A stretch of 64,000 nt of DNA from assembly GCF_000802155.2 (NCBI RefSeq), contig NZ_JQGJ02000004.1, forward strand, positions 248,001 through 312,000, given 5' to 3'. Of the stretch, positions 8,296 through 16,159 are shown piece by piece. A model generated the notes under the pieces. It had not been told where the DNA came from, did not search any database, and saw only the letters and a program-made list of their open reading frames with translations. A program made the position numbers and the translations under genes. Numbering within the stretch: position 1 is the first letter of the stretch; each line of letters opens with the position of its first letter. This DNA is from Pseudomonas frederiksbergensis (GTDB taxonomy: Bacteria; Pseudomonadota; Gammaproteobacteria; Pseudomonadales; Pseudomonadaceae).

Positions 8296-9507
8296 TTATA
8301 CCCGGGCGGCGGTGACAGCGGCCGAACCCCAAGTGGTCCTCCAGCGACGCTTGACGCCGTGCAGGCCGAACCAGGCCAGCACACCGAGGCTGGCGAACAA
8401 CCACAGCGCCAGTTGATAGCTGCCGGTGCTCTGCTTGATCGCGCCCATGCCCGCCGCAAGGGCGAAACCGCCAATGCCGCCGGCCATGCCGATCAGCCCG
8501 GTCATCACACCGATTTCGCGACGGAAGCGTTGTGGCACCAGTTGGAACACCGCGCCGTTGCCCGCCCCCAAACCGAGCATGGTGCAGACAAACAATGCCA
8601 GTGCCGCGTAGGAGCTCGGCAGGTTGAAGCCCACTGCGGCGATGCAGACGGCCGCCACGGTGTACATGCCGAGCAAGGTGCGGATGCCGCCGAAACGGTC
8701 CGCCAGGGCGCCGCCCAGTGGGCGCATCAGGCTGCCACCGAAGACGCAGGCGGCGGTGTAGTAGCCGGCGGTGACCGGGCTCAGGCCATATTGGTCGTTG
8801 AAGTAGCCGGGCAGGGCACTGGCCAGGCCAATGAAACCGCCGAAGGTCACGCTGTAGAAGAACATGAACCACCAGCTGTCACGGTCGCCCAGGGCCTTGA
8901 GGTAGTCGGCCATGGATTTGGCCTTGGGGCGCTCGGGGGCGTTCTTGGCCAACCAGGCGAAGAGCACCAGGGTCAGCACCAGCGGGATCAGCGCGAAGCC
9001 GAACACGTTGCTCCAGCCGAAGGCCACGGCCATCACCGGGGCGATCAACGCCGCGAGCACGGTGCCCGAGTTACCGGCGCCAGCGATGCCCATGGCCTTG
9101 CCCTGGTGTTGCGGCGGATACCACTGGGAGGCCAGCGGCAGGGCCACGGCGAATGAAGCGCCGGCTACGCCGAGGAACAGGCCCAGCAGCAGCGCTTGTT
9201 CGTAACTGTGGATGCCCAGTTTCCAGGCGCAGAACAGCGCACCGATGACGATCACCTGGCCCACCATGCCGGCGGTCTTTGGCGAGATCCGGTCGGCCAG
9301 CAGGCCCATGAACAAACGCAGTACGGCGCCGGCCAGGATCGGCGTCGCCACCATCAGGCCGCGTTGCTGGGTTGTCAGGTGCAGGTCGGCGGAGATCTGC
9401 ACCGCCAGGGGGCCGAGCAGGTACCAGACCATGAAACTCAGGTCGAAGTAGAGGAAGGCCGCGAACAGTGTCGGGGTGTGGCCGGATTTCCAGAAGCTTG
9501 AATTCAT
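8296..9507 (-). CDS. Nitrate/nitrite transporter, MFS NarK/NasA family
   Basis: About 403 residues with some 12 hydrophobic segments. FAAFLYFDLSFMVWYLLGPL at the N-terminus is the NarK/NasA start, and a nitrate-signature-like glycine-rich segment (GIAGAGNSGTVLAALIAP) lies near residue 140, with a second (GLGAGNGAVFQLVPQRF) in the C-terminal half. The ATG at 9507 (MNSSFWKSGHTPTLF) is chosen over upstream in-frame codons that fall in the leader. It imports nitrate for the cytoplasmic reductase NasA and is the first gene of the transporter-kinase unit. Often named nasA or narK in pseudomonads; I leave the symbol empty to avoid confusion with the reductase. Confidence 0.93.
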   Translation of the reverse strand: MNSSFWKSGHTPTLFAAFLYFDLSFMVWYLLGPLAVQISADLHLTTQQRGLMVATPILAGAVLRLFMGLLADRISPKTAGMVGQVIVIGALFCAWKLGIHSYEQALLLGLFLGVAGASFAVALPLASQWYPPQHQGKAMGIAGAGNSGTVLAALIAPVMAVAFGWSNVFGFALIPLVLTLVLFAWLAKNAPERPKAKSMADYLKALGDRDSWWFMFFYSVTFGGFIGLASALPGYFNDQYGLSPVTAGYYTAACVFGGSLMRPLGGALADRFGGIRTLLGMYTVAAVCIAAVGFNLPSSYAALALFVCTMLGLGAGNGAVFQLVPQRFRREIGVMTGLIGMAGGIGGFALAAGMGAIKQSTGSYQLALWLFASLGVLAWFGLHGVKRRWRTTWGSAAVTAARV

Positions 9508-9601
9508 CGCGCACCTCAGCTGTAAAAGTCTCGAGAAATGAGTCAGTGCTTTGAGCAGTGCGCCGCCTGTGGTCGCACCACCGGTCCCGCAGGACCAAAA
9601 C

Positions 9602-9688
9602 AAAAAAACGCCGCAACCCGGATCGCCAGAGAGGCGAGGAGGGTGTGCGACGTCTTTGTCGTAGGTGGGGCAACCGCCGTTGGTTACC
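9602..9688 (-). promoter_or_regulatory. NasT (ANTAR) antitermination leader of the nitrate-transporter operon
   Basis: On the minus strand P1 is GGTAACC-AACGGC-GGTTGCC (9688-9669) and P2 is CGAC-AAAGAC-GTCG (9661-9648). Both are hexaloops with A1 and G4. P2 shares bases with the 5' arm AAAGACGTCGCA (9657-9646), which pairs through two G-U wobbles with TGCGGCGTTTTT (9615-9604) to make a T-tailed terminator. A small inner hairpin (TCGCC/GGCGA) fills the terminator loop. The design is the same as in the nirB leader, though the sequences differ. The rest of the gap 9508-9770 holds the promoter and the transporter ribosome-binding region. Confidence 0.87.
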
Positions 9689-9700
9689 TGTGGGATTGCT

Positions 9701-9719
9701 TAAGCGAGATCTGTGCCAA
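9701..9719 (-). promoter_or_regulatory. Sigma-54 promoter of the nitrate-transporter operon
   Basis: Minus-strand TTGGCACAGATCTCGCTTA fits the RpoN -24/-12 element. GG (9717-9716) and GC (9705-9704) are separated by 10 bases. The predicted start near 9692 places P1 of the ANTAR leader almost at the 5' end of the transcript, as expected for a short attenuating leader. Confidence 0.82.
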
Positions 9720-9770
9720 CCTGCGAGATCGGGGGAGGCCATTCGCAAGCAGGCCCGGTGCTACAAGCTT

Positions 9771-10346
9771 TCAGCCGAGCAGCTCATTCATCGCGATGAT
9801 CTGCTCCGCCACCTGGATCAGCTTCTGCTGGCGGCTCATCGCCTGGCGGCGCATCAGGGTGTAGGCCTGTTCCTCGTTGCATTCCTTCATCTTCATCAGC
9901 ATGCCCTTGGCCAGTTCGATGCGCTTGCGTTCGGCCAGTTGCTGGTCCCGGGCCAGGAGCTGGGCACGCAACGCCTGGTCGCTCTCGAAACGGGCCATGG
10001 CCACGTCGAGGATCGGCTGCAGGCGCGCGGCGTGGATGCCTTCGACGATATAGGCGCTGACCCCCGACTTGATGGCCTGGCGCATCACATCCGGGTCGTG
10101 CTCGTCGGTAAACATGACGATCGGTCGTGGCTGGTCGCGACTGACCAGCACCACTTGCTCCATCACATCGCGTCCGGGTGACTCGGTATCGATCAGGATC
10201 ACGTCCGGACGCACTGTTTCGACGCGCGCCGGCAGGTCGATGGTCAGGCCGGATTCGTCGATTACTTCGAAGCCGGCTTCAATCAGGGCGGCCTTCAGGC
10301 GGCCGACTTTTTTCGCGGTGTCGTTGATCAGCAGGATACGCAGCAT
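9771..10346 (-). CDS. nasT: ANTAR-domain transcription antiterminator, nitrate response
   Basis: 191 residues. The N-terminal receiver-like domain (MLRILLINDTAKKVGRLKAAL ... VILIDTESPGRD ... PIVMFTDEHD) is followed by a coiled coil and a C-terminal ANTAR three-helix domain (RKRIELAKGMLMKMKECNEEQAYTLM...MSRQQKL). NasT binds dual-hexaloop RNA and prevents termination in nitrate-assimilation leaders; two such leaders lie in this window. It sits 14 nt after nasS, whose product sequesters NasT when nitrate is absent. The ATG at 10346 gives the family N-terminus. Confidence 0.94.
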   Translation of the reverse strand: MLRILLINDTAKKVGRLKAALIEAGFEVIDESGLTIDLPARVETVRPDVILIDTESPGRDVMEQVVLVSRDQPRPIVMFTDEHDPDVMRQAIKSGVSAYIVEGIHAARLQPILDVAMARFESDQALRAQLLARDQQLAERKRIELAKGMLMKMKECNEEQAYTLMRRQAMSRQQKLIQVAEQIIAMNELLG

Positions 10347-10360
10347 GGTCGTGGCTCCTG

Positions 10361-11572
10361 TCAGCGGCTGGCGAGAAGGGGAGCCGCATCGCTCAAGGCG
10401 TGCAGTTTGAAGCTGCGGGCGTACCCGGCCGGATCCGAGCCGTCCCAAATGGTGCCGTCGATCAGCTGGCTGCTGCGCATGTCCTGGCTTGGGGATGCTA
10501 TGCCCAGCGCCGTGGCGGCTTCCCGGTACAGGTCGAGCTGCTGGACCTGGCGGGCGACGGCCAGGTAGTCCGGGTCTTCGCGCAACAGGCCCCAGCGGCG
10601 GAACTGGGTCATGAACCACACGCCGTCGGACAAGTATGGCAGGTTCACCTCGCCGCCCCCGTGGAAACGCATGGCATGGGGATCCTGCCAACTGTTGCCC
10701 AAGCCGTCGGCATAGATGCCCAGCAGGCGCGGCTCGATGCAGTCCAGCGGGGCGTCGAGGTATTCGGGCGCACTCAGCAGTTGTGCGGTGCTGCGACGGT
10801 TCTCCTCGCTTTGTTCGATGAAGCGGCTGGCTTCGAGGATCGCCATCACCAAGGCCCGGGCGGTGTTGGGGTATTGCTCGACGAACGCCCGGGTACACCC
10901 GAGGACTTTTTCCGGATGATCGGGCCAGATGGTCTGGGTGGTCGCCAGGGTAAAGCCGAGGTTCTGTTTCACCGCGCTGGCGCACCACGGTTCGCCCACG
11001 CAGAAGCCGTCGATGCGCCCGGCTTGCAGGTGCGCGACCATTTGCGGCGGCGGCACCACGACGCTGTCGACATCCGAGAGAGGATGGATGCCCTGGGCGG
11101 CGAGCCAGTAATAGAGCCACATGGCATGGGTGCCGGTGGGAAAAGTCTGGGCAAAGGTCAGTTTCGGGCGAGTTTGGTGCACGTGCCGTTCCAGTGCCTC
11201 AGGACTGGTCACGCCTTGGGCCTGGAGGCCGTGGGAAAGGTTGATGCTCTGGCCGTTCTGATTCAGCCCCATCAGCACTGCCATGTCGGTGGCTGCAACG
11301 CCACCGATGCCCAGGTGCACGGCATAGACCAGGCCGTACAGGCTGTGGGCTGCGTCGATTTCGCCGCTGACCAGCTTGTCCCGCAGGTTGGCCCAGGACG
11401 CCTGGCGCTTGAGGTTCAACGTCAGGCCGTAAGGTTGCGCGAAGCCCTGGGTGGCGGCCACCACCACCGGGGCGCAGTCGCTCAAGGCCATGAAGCCAAG
11501 GTTGATCGCGCTTTTTTCCGGGGCATCGCTGCCATTGACCCAGGCCAGGGGCGTGGCTGGAATTTCATTCAT
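10361..11572 (-). CDS. nasS: Nitrate sensor protein NasS (NrtA-like, cytoplasmic)
   Basis: About 403 residues related to the nitrate-binding proteins NrtA/NasF (NLGFMALSDCAPVVVAATQGFAQPYGL, then GFCVGEPWCASAVKQNLGF). The N-terminus (MNEIPATPLAWVNGSDAPEK) has no signal peptide or lipobox, as expected for a cytoplasmic sensor rather than a transport component. It releases NasT when nitrate binds. It is the first gene of nasS-nasT. The 233 nt separating it from divergent pyrD (11573-11805) show no clear nasS promoter. Confidence 0.9.
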   Translation of the reverse strand: MNEIPATPLAWVNGSDAPEKSAINLGFMALSDCAPVVVAATQGFAQPYGLTLNLKRQASWANLRDKLVSGEIDAAHSLYGLVYAVHLGIGGVAATDMAVLMGLNQNGQSINLSHGLQAQGVTSPEALERHVHQTRPKLTFAQTFPTGTHAMWLYYWLAAQGIHPLSDVDSVVVPPPQMVAHLQAGRIDGFCVGEPWCASAVKQNLGFTLATTQTIWPDHPEKVLGCTRAFVEQYPNTARALVMAILEASRFIEQSEENRRSTAQLLSAPEYLDAPLDCIEPRLLGIYADGLGNSWQDPHAMRFHGGGEVNLPYLSDGVWFMTQFRRWGLLREDPDYLAVARQVQQLDLYREAATALGIASPSQDMRSSQLIDGTIWDGSDPAGYARSFKLHALSDAAPLLASR

Positions 11573-11740
11573 CGCTATCACCTTCCACATGAAAAAGCGC
11601 CGTGTCCTGGCCAGGGAGGCCGGACGCCGACGCCGTTGTCCTTTGAAACAGTGCGCCACACATTCCGTCGTTGGCATGGGGCGCTGATGACCAAAAAGGT
11701 GCAAGGCATATGCCAGCGCTGCGCTTTTGTGCGAGCGCCT

Positions 11741-11769
11741 CGCTTGCGACGCCGTTGCGCGGCTATAAT
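11741..11769 (+). promoter_or_regulatory. Probable sigma-70 promoter of pyrD
   Basis: A perfect -10 hexamer TATAAT (11764-11769) lies 36 nt before the pyrD ATG. The -35 is weak: CGCTTG at a 17-bp spacing, or TTGCGA at only 14 bp. The -10 is therefore the firm part of this call. Confidence 0.55.
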
Positions 11770-11805
11770 CGCCGCCTCATTTCGTCGCCCGAGTCAAAGC
11801 CGCCC

Positions 11806-12825
11806 ATGTACACCCTGGCCCGTGAACTGCTGTTCAAACTCTCCCCGGAAACCTCCCACGACCTGTCACTGGACTTGATCGGCGCGGGCGGGCGCTTGGG
11901 CCTCAACGGTCTGCTGTGCAAGGCTCCGGCGAAACTGCCGGTGACGGTCATGGGCCTGGAGTTTCCCAACCCGGTCGGGTTGGCGGCGGGCCTGGACAAG
12001 AACGGCGCGGCCATCGACGGCTTTGCGCAGTTGGGTTTCGGCTTCGTGGAGATCGGCACCGTCACACCGCGTCCGCAGCCGGGCAACCCCAAGCCACGAC
12101 TGTTCCGCCTGCCCCAGGCCGAGGCGATCATCAATCGCATGGGCTTCAACAACCTGGGCGTCGATCACTTGCTGACCCGTGTCGCGGCGGCCAAGTACAA
12201 GGGCGTGCTGGGCATCAACATCGGCAAGAATTTCGACACCCCGGTGGAGCGCGCCGTCGACGATTACCTGATCTGCCTGGACAAGGTCTATGCCCACGCC
12301 AGCTACGTCACCGTCAACGTCAGCTCGCCCAACACCCCGGGACTGCGCAGCCTGCAGTTCGGTGACTCGCTCAAGCAATTGCTGGCCGACCTGGCCCGGC
12401 GCCGTGCGGAACTGGCGGTCATCCATGGCAGGCATGTGCCGCTGGCGATCAAGATCGCCCCGGACATGAGCGATGAGGAGACCGTCCAGGTGGCCCAGGC
12501 CCTGATCGAGACCGGCATGGACGCGGTGATCGCCACCAACACCACGCTGGGTCGCCAAGGTGTCGAAGGGCTGGAGCATGGTGACGAGGCGGGCGGGTTG
12601 TCCGGCGCCCCGGTGCGTGAAAAGAGCACCCACACCGTGAAAGTCCTGGCGGGTGAACTGGCGGGACGCTTGCCGATCATTGCGGCAGGCGGGATTACCG
12701 AAGGCCGGCACGCCGCCGAGAAGATTACCGCCGGGGCGAGCCTGGTGCAGGTTTACTCGGGTTTCATCTACAAGGGGCCGGCACTGATTCGTGAGTCGGT
12801 GGATGCGATTGCGGCGTTGGGCTGA
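11806..12825 (+). CDS. pyrD: Dihydroorotate dehydrogenase (quinone), class 2
   Basis: 339 residues oxidising dihydroorotate to orotate with quinone in pyrimidine synthesis, peripherally attached to the inner membrane. The amphipathic N-terminal helix ([19 protein letters not shown]) is typical of class 2. [19 protein letters not shown] binds [15 protein letters not shown] carries the catalytic serine region, and [26 protein letters not shown] is the phosphate-binding end. The ATG at 11806 gives the standard class-2 length. Confidence 0.97.
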   Translation: MYTLARELLFKLSPETSHDLSLDLIGAGGRLGLNGLLCKAPAKLPVTVMGLEFPNPVGLAAGLDKNGAAIDGFAQLGFGFVEIGTVTPRPQPGNPKPRLFRLPQAEAIINRMGFNNLGVDHLLTRVAAAKYKGVLGINIGKNFDTPVERAVDDYLICLDKVYAHASYVTVNVSSPNTPGLRSLQFGDSLKQLLADLARRRAELAVIHGRHVPLAIKIAPDMSDEETVQVAQALIETGMDAVIATNTTLGRQGVEGLEHGDEAGGLSGAPVREKSTHTVKVLAGELAGRLPIIAAGGITEGRHAAEKITAGASLVQVYSGFIYKGPALIRESVDAIAALG

Positions 12826-12889
12826 GCTCGGAAGACTAGCGGGTCGCCACGACGATATTTGCAGGTCAAATCCAGGAAACCCAGGTATT

Positions 12890-12912
12890 AAAAAGGGCTC
12901 CTGAAGGAGCCC
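12890..12912 (-). terminator. Intrinsic terminator of rmf
   Basis: On the minus strand GGGCTCC-TTCA-GGAGCCC is followed by TTTTT. It lies 91 nt downstream of the rmf stop and between the convergent rmf and pyrD genes. The U-run is on the rmf side, so it mainly ends rmf transcripts. Confidence 0.85.
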
Positions 12913-13003
12913 CCTGGGCCGTAGCCCGCCGTCCGGATGGGACGTGCGTGGTTAAATCGATGCAAGTGTCAGATTGTCGAGTTCTCGAGTAGTAAGCCCT
13001 GTG

Positions 13004-13219
13004 TCAGCCGACGGCGTGAAGTTCGTTGAGTCTATGGATACCCGCAGTGCCGGTCATACCGTCCCAATTGTCGCCGCGTCCTTCCCGCCAGCCATTGATC
13101 CAGGCTTGGCGTACCGACGGTAGAGTAAAGGGGCAAAGCTCACGGGATTTACCACCAACGCCATATTGGTAACCGCGTAAAAATGCTCTTTCCAACGGAT
13201 CACGCTTAAGTCTTCTCAT
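13004..13219 (-). CDS. rmf: Ribosome modulation factor
   Basis: 71 residues, small and basic (MRRLKRDPLERAFLRGYQYG), with the conserved core LCPFTLPSVRQAWINGWREGRGDNWDG. RMF dimerises 70S ribosomes into inactive 100S particles in stationary phase or stress. The Pseudomonas protein is longer than the 55-residue E. coli form at its C-terminus. A GAGGG Shine-Dalgarno-like sequence stands about 10 nt before the ATG. The leader contains a hairpin array (13257-13350). Confidence 0.95.
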   Translation of the reverse strand: MRRLKRDPLERAFLRGYQYGVGGKSRELCPFTLPSVRQAWINGWREGRGDNWDGMTGTAGIHRLNELHAVG

Positions 13220-13256
13220 AGGGTGTTGCCCTCACTTGTTGACTGTTGCTTAGCGT

Positions 13257-13350
13257 CGACCTCAATCGAGGTCGGGGCAGAATCATTCTGCCGTTGGCGG
13301 CTCGTTGCCGGCGTGACGAGCCAAGGTGTTGACGCCGTTGCGACGTCAAC
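13257..13350 (-). ncRNA. rmf RNA motif: array of four hairpins in the rmf leader
   Basis: Four consecutive perfect stems precede rmf: CGACCTC/GAGGTCG (13257-13274), GGCAGAA/TTCTGCC (13276-13292), GGCTCGT/ACGAGCC (13299-13322) and GTTGACG/CGTCAAC (13328-13350), each with 7 paired bases. A structured 'rmf' element upstream of Pseudomonas rmf genes is known from comparative genomics; I identify it by position and structure. It would lie in the 5' UTR, ending about 37 nt before the start codon. The rest of the 531-nt gap 13220-13750 holds nothing else I can name. Confidence 0.75.
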
Positions 13351-13750
13351 CTGTGGTGAGTTCTAACCAAAGCGTCACAGGGATGGAATGATCGTTTTGT
13401 CATAAGCACGTAACAATAAAGATGTTAGTGCGATAAGTAACCAGGTGTTCGGCACCCGCTTTCGGGCAAGACCCCTGTATGATCAGCCCTGCGCTGAAAG
13501 GCGGTTGCCCGTATCGAACGAGAATGTCCCCCCTTTGCACTCGGGTATTATTCGACGAAAGGGACGACTTTTCACAATTTGTTGCACAGAATTTTTTATC
13601 TGTACACGCATCTAAGCTCTTTGAACCTGAGCGGCGAGTACGGAACGGCACACTTTCGTGCCACGCGGGTGCTCTTGAGAAAAGCACCTGATTGAACCCG
13701 GCCCGGCAATGCGTTGCCCGGTCCACTTAGCCAAAGGCTCTGGAAATCCC

Positions 13751-16021
13751 ATGTCCGACCGTTTCGAACTCTTCCTCACCTGCCCCAAAGGTCTCGAAGG
13801 CCTGCTTCTCGAGGAAGCCGTAGGGCTTGGCCTTGAAGAGGCGCGCGAGCACACCTCGGCGGTGCGCGGTAGCGCCGACATGGAGACGGCCTACCGGCTC
13901 TGCCTGTGGTCGCGCCTGGCGAACCGCGTGCTGCTGGTGCTCAAGCGCTTCCCGATGAAGGACGCTGAGGATCTTTATCACGGCGTATTGGATGTCGATT
14001 GGCAAGACCACATGCTCGCCGATGGCACCCTGGCGGTTGAGTTCAGTGGCCACGGCTCGGGCATCGACAACACGCATTTCGGCGCCCTGAAGGTCAAGGA
14101 CGCCATCGTCGACAAATTGCGCACGCCGTCGGGTGAACGTCCTTCCATCGATAAGCTCAACCCGGACCTGCGCATCCACCTGCGCCTGGACCGTGGCGAA
14201 GCGATCCTCTCCCTGGACCTCTCGGGCCACAGCTTGCACCAGCGTGGCTATCGCCTGCAGCAAGGCGCGGCACCGCTGAAGGAAAACCTCGCTGCCGCGA
14301 TCCTGATCCGCGCCGGCTGGCCGCGCATTGCCGCCGAAGGCGGGGCGCTGGCTGACCCGATGTGCGGTGTCGGCACGTTCCTGGTGGAAGCCGGGATGAT
14401 TGCCGCCGACATGGCGCCGAACCTGCGTCGCCAGCAATGGGGCTTTACCGCGTGGCTCGGCCATGTGCCGGCGTTGTGGAAGAAACTCCACGAAGAGGCC
14501 AGTGAACGCGCCGCCGCCGGGCTGGCCAAGCCGCCGTTGTGGATTCGTGGCTACGAGGCCGACCCGCGGCTGATCCAGCCGGGTCGCAACAACGTCGAGC
14601 GCGCCGGCCTGAGCGAGTGGATCAAGATCTATCAGGGCGAAGTCGCGACCTTCGAGCCGCGCCCGGACCAGAACCAGAAGGGCCTGGTGATCTGCAACCC
14701 GCCGTACGGCGAGCGCCTGGGCGATGAGGCCAGCCTGCTGTATCTCTACCAGAACCTTGGCGAGCGCCTGCGCCAGGCCTGCTTGAACTGGGAGGCGGCG
14801 GTGTTCACCGGCGCGCCAGACCTGGGCAAGCGCATGGGCATTCGCAGCCACAAGCAATATTCGTTCTGGAACGGCGCCTTGCCTTGCAAGCTGCTGTTGA
14901 TCAAAGTGCTGCCGGATCAGTTTGTCACCGGCGAGCGCCGCACTGCGGAGCAACGCCAGGCCGAGCGTGAGCAATCGGCCTACGAGCAGGCCCCGGATGT
15001 CCCGCAAGAACGCCAGTACAACAAGAACGGCAACCCCATCAAGCCAGCGCCGGCGCCGGCTCCCGTGGTCGAGCAGGCGCGCCTGAGCGAAGGTGGGCAG
15101 ATGTTTGCCAACCGCCTGCAGAAAAACCTCAAGCAATTGAGCAAATGGGCCAAGCGTGAGGGCGTGGAGTGCTATCGCGTCTACGATGCCGACATGCCGG
15201 AATACTCGATGGCCATCGACCTGTATCACGACTGGGTCCATGTTCAGGAATACGCCGCGCCCAAATCCATCGATCCGGAAAAGGCCTCGGCCCGGTTGTT
15301 CGACGCCCTGGCGGCGATTCCCCAGGCCTTGAATATCGACAAGAGCCGCGTTGTCATCAAGCGTCGCGAGCGCCAGAGCGGCACCAAGCAATACGAGCGC
15401 CAGAGCGCCCAGGGCAAGTTCACCGAGGTCAACGAAGGCGGCGTGAAGCTGCTGGTCAACCTCACGGATTACCTGGACACCGGCTTGTTCCTCGACCACC
15501 GGCCGATGCGCTTGCGGATCCAGAAGGAGGCGGCCGGCAAGCGTTTCCTCAACCTGTTCTGCTACACCGCGACCGCCAGCGTCCACGCTGCCAAGGGCGG
15601 TGCCCGCAGCACCACCAGCGTCGACCTGTCGAAAACCTACCTGGACTGGGCACGGCGCAACCTGTCGCTCAATGGTTTTTCCGACAAGAACCGCCTGGAG
15701 CAAGGCGACGTCATGGCCTGGCTTGAAGCCAGTCGCGACGAGTACGACTTGATCTTCATCGACCCGCCGACCTTCTCCAACTCCAAGCGCATGGAAGGGG
15801 TGTTCGACGTGCAGCGCGACCACGTGCAATTACTCGACCTGGCCATGGCGCGCCTGGCGCCGGGCGGCGTGCTGTATTTCTCCAACAACTTCCGCAAGTT
15901 CCAACTCGAAGAGAACCTGGCCGAGCGCTACGCGGTGGAGGAAATCACCGCCAAGACCATCGACCCGGATTTCGCCCGCAACGGCAAGATCCACCGCGCC
16001 TGGAAAATCATGGCGCGCTGA
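13751..16021 (+). CDS. rlmKL: Bifunctional 23S rRNA methyltransferase (m2G2445 / m7G2069)
   Basis: 756 residues. The N-terminal half is RlmL: THUMP region, then a methyltransferase with DPMCGVGTFLVEAGMIAADMAP and the catalytic NPPYGERLGD. The C-terminal half is RlmK: LFLDHRPMR, FLNLFCYTATASVHAAKGGA and IFIDPPTFSNSKRM. Both modify 23S rRNA during large-subunit assembly. The ATG at 13751 (MSDRFELFLTCPKGLEGLL) fits the family start; the frame is open 42 nt further upstream. A lysine/proline-rich linker with PAPAPAPVV joins the halves. Confidence 0.96.
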   Translation: MSDRFELFLTCPKGLEGLLLEEAVGLGLEEAREHTSAVRGSADMETAYRLCLWSRLANRVLLVLKRFPMKDAEDLYHGVLDVDWQDHMLADGTLAVEFSGHGSGIDNTHFGALKVKDAIVDKLRTPSGERPSIDKLNPDLRIHLRLDRGEAILSLDLSGHSLHQRGYRLQQGAAPLKENLAAAILIRAGWPRIAAEGGALADPMCGVGTFLVEAGMIAADMAPNLRRQQWGFTAWLGHVPALWKKLHEEASERAAAGLAKPPLWIRGYEADPRLIQPGRNNVERAGLSEWIKIYQGEVATFEPRPDQNQKGLVICNPPYGERLGDEASLLYLYQNLGERLRQACLNWEAAVFTGAPDLGKRMGIRSHKQYSFWNGALPCKLLLIKVLPDQFVTGERRTAEQRQAEREQSAYEQAPDVPQERQYNKNGNPIKPAPAPAPVVEQARLSEGGQMFANRLQKNLKQLSKWAKREGVECYRVYDADMPEYSMAIDLYHDWVHVQEYAAPKSIDPEKASARLFDALAAIPQALNIDKSRVVIKRRERQSGTKQYERQSAQGKFTEVNEGGVKLLVNLTDYLDTGLFLDHRPMRLRIQKEAAGKRFLNLFCYTATASVHAAKGGARSTTSVDLSKTYLDWARRNLSLNGFSDKNRLEQGDVMAWLEASRDEYDLIFIDPPTFSNSKRMEGVFDVQRDHVQLLDLAMARLAPGGVLYFSNNFRKFQLEENLAERYAVEEITAKTIDPDFARNGKIHRAWKIMAR

Positions 16022-16159
16022 GCAGGCATTGGATCCATGTGAGCCTTGAAATTCAAGGCTCCTGGCATTCCTGGGGCTGGCTAAAGTGATGGCAGATAGC
16101 TATAACTTAGGCTGTGGCCGGGGCTGTACCTACGCCTGGTCCTTTTCTGAGTTATGTGT

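Noticed and set aside
11744..11769. TTGCGA/TATAAT as a full sigma-70 promoter of pyrD
   Set aside because: Spacing is only 14 bp; the -10 was kept but this -35 was not accepted as firm.
13727..15829. A 700-codon minus-strand open frame opposite rlmKL
   Set aside because: Antisense shadow; the plus strand has full RlmL and RlmK motifs and the shadow has no recognisable domain.
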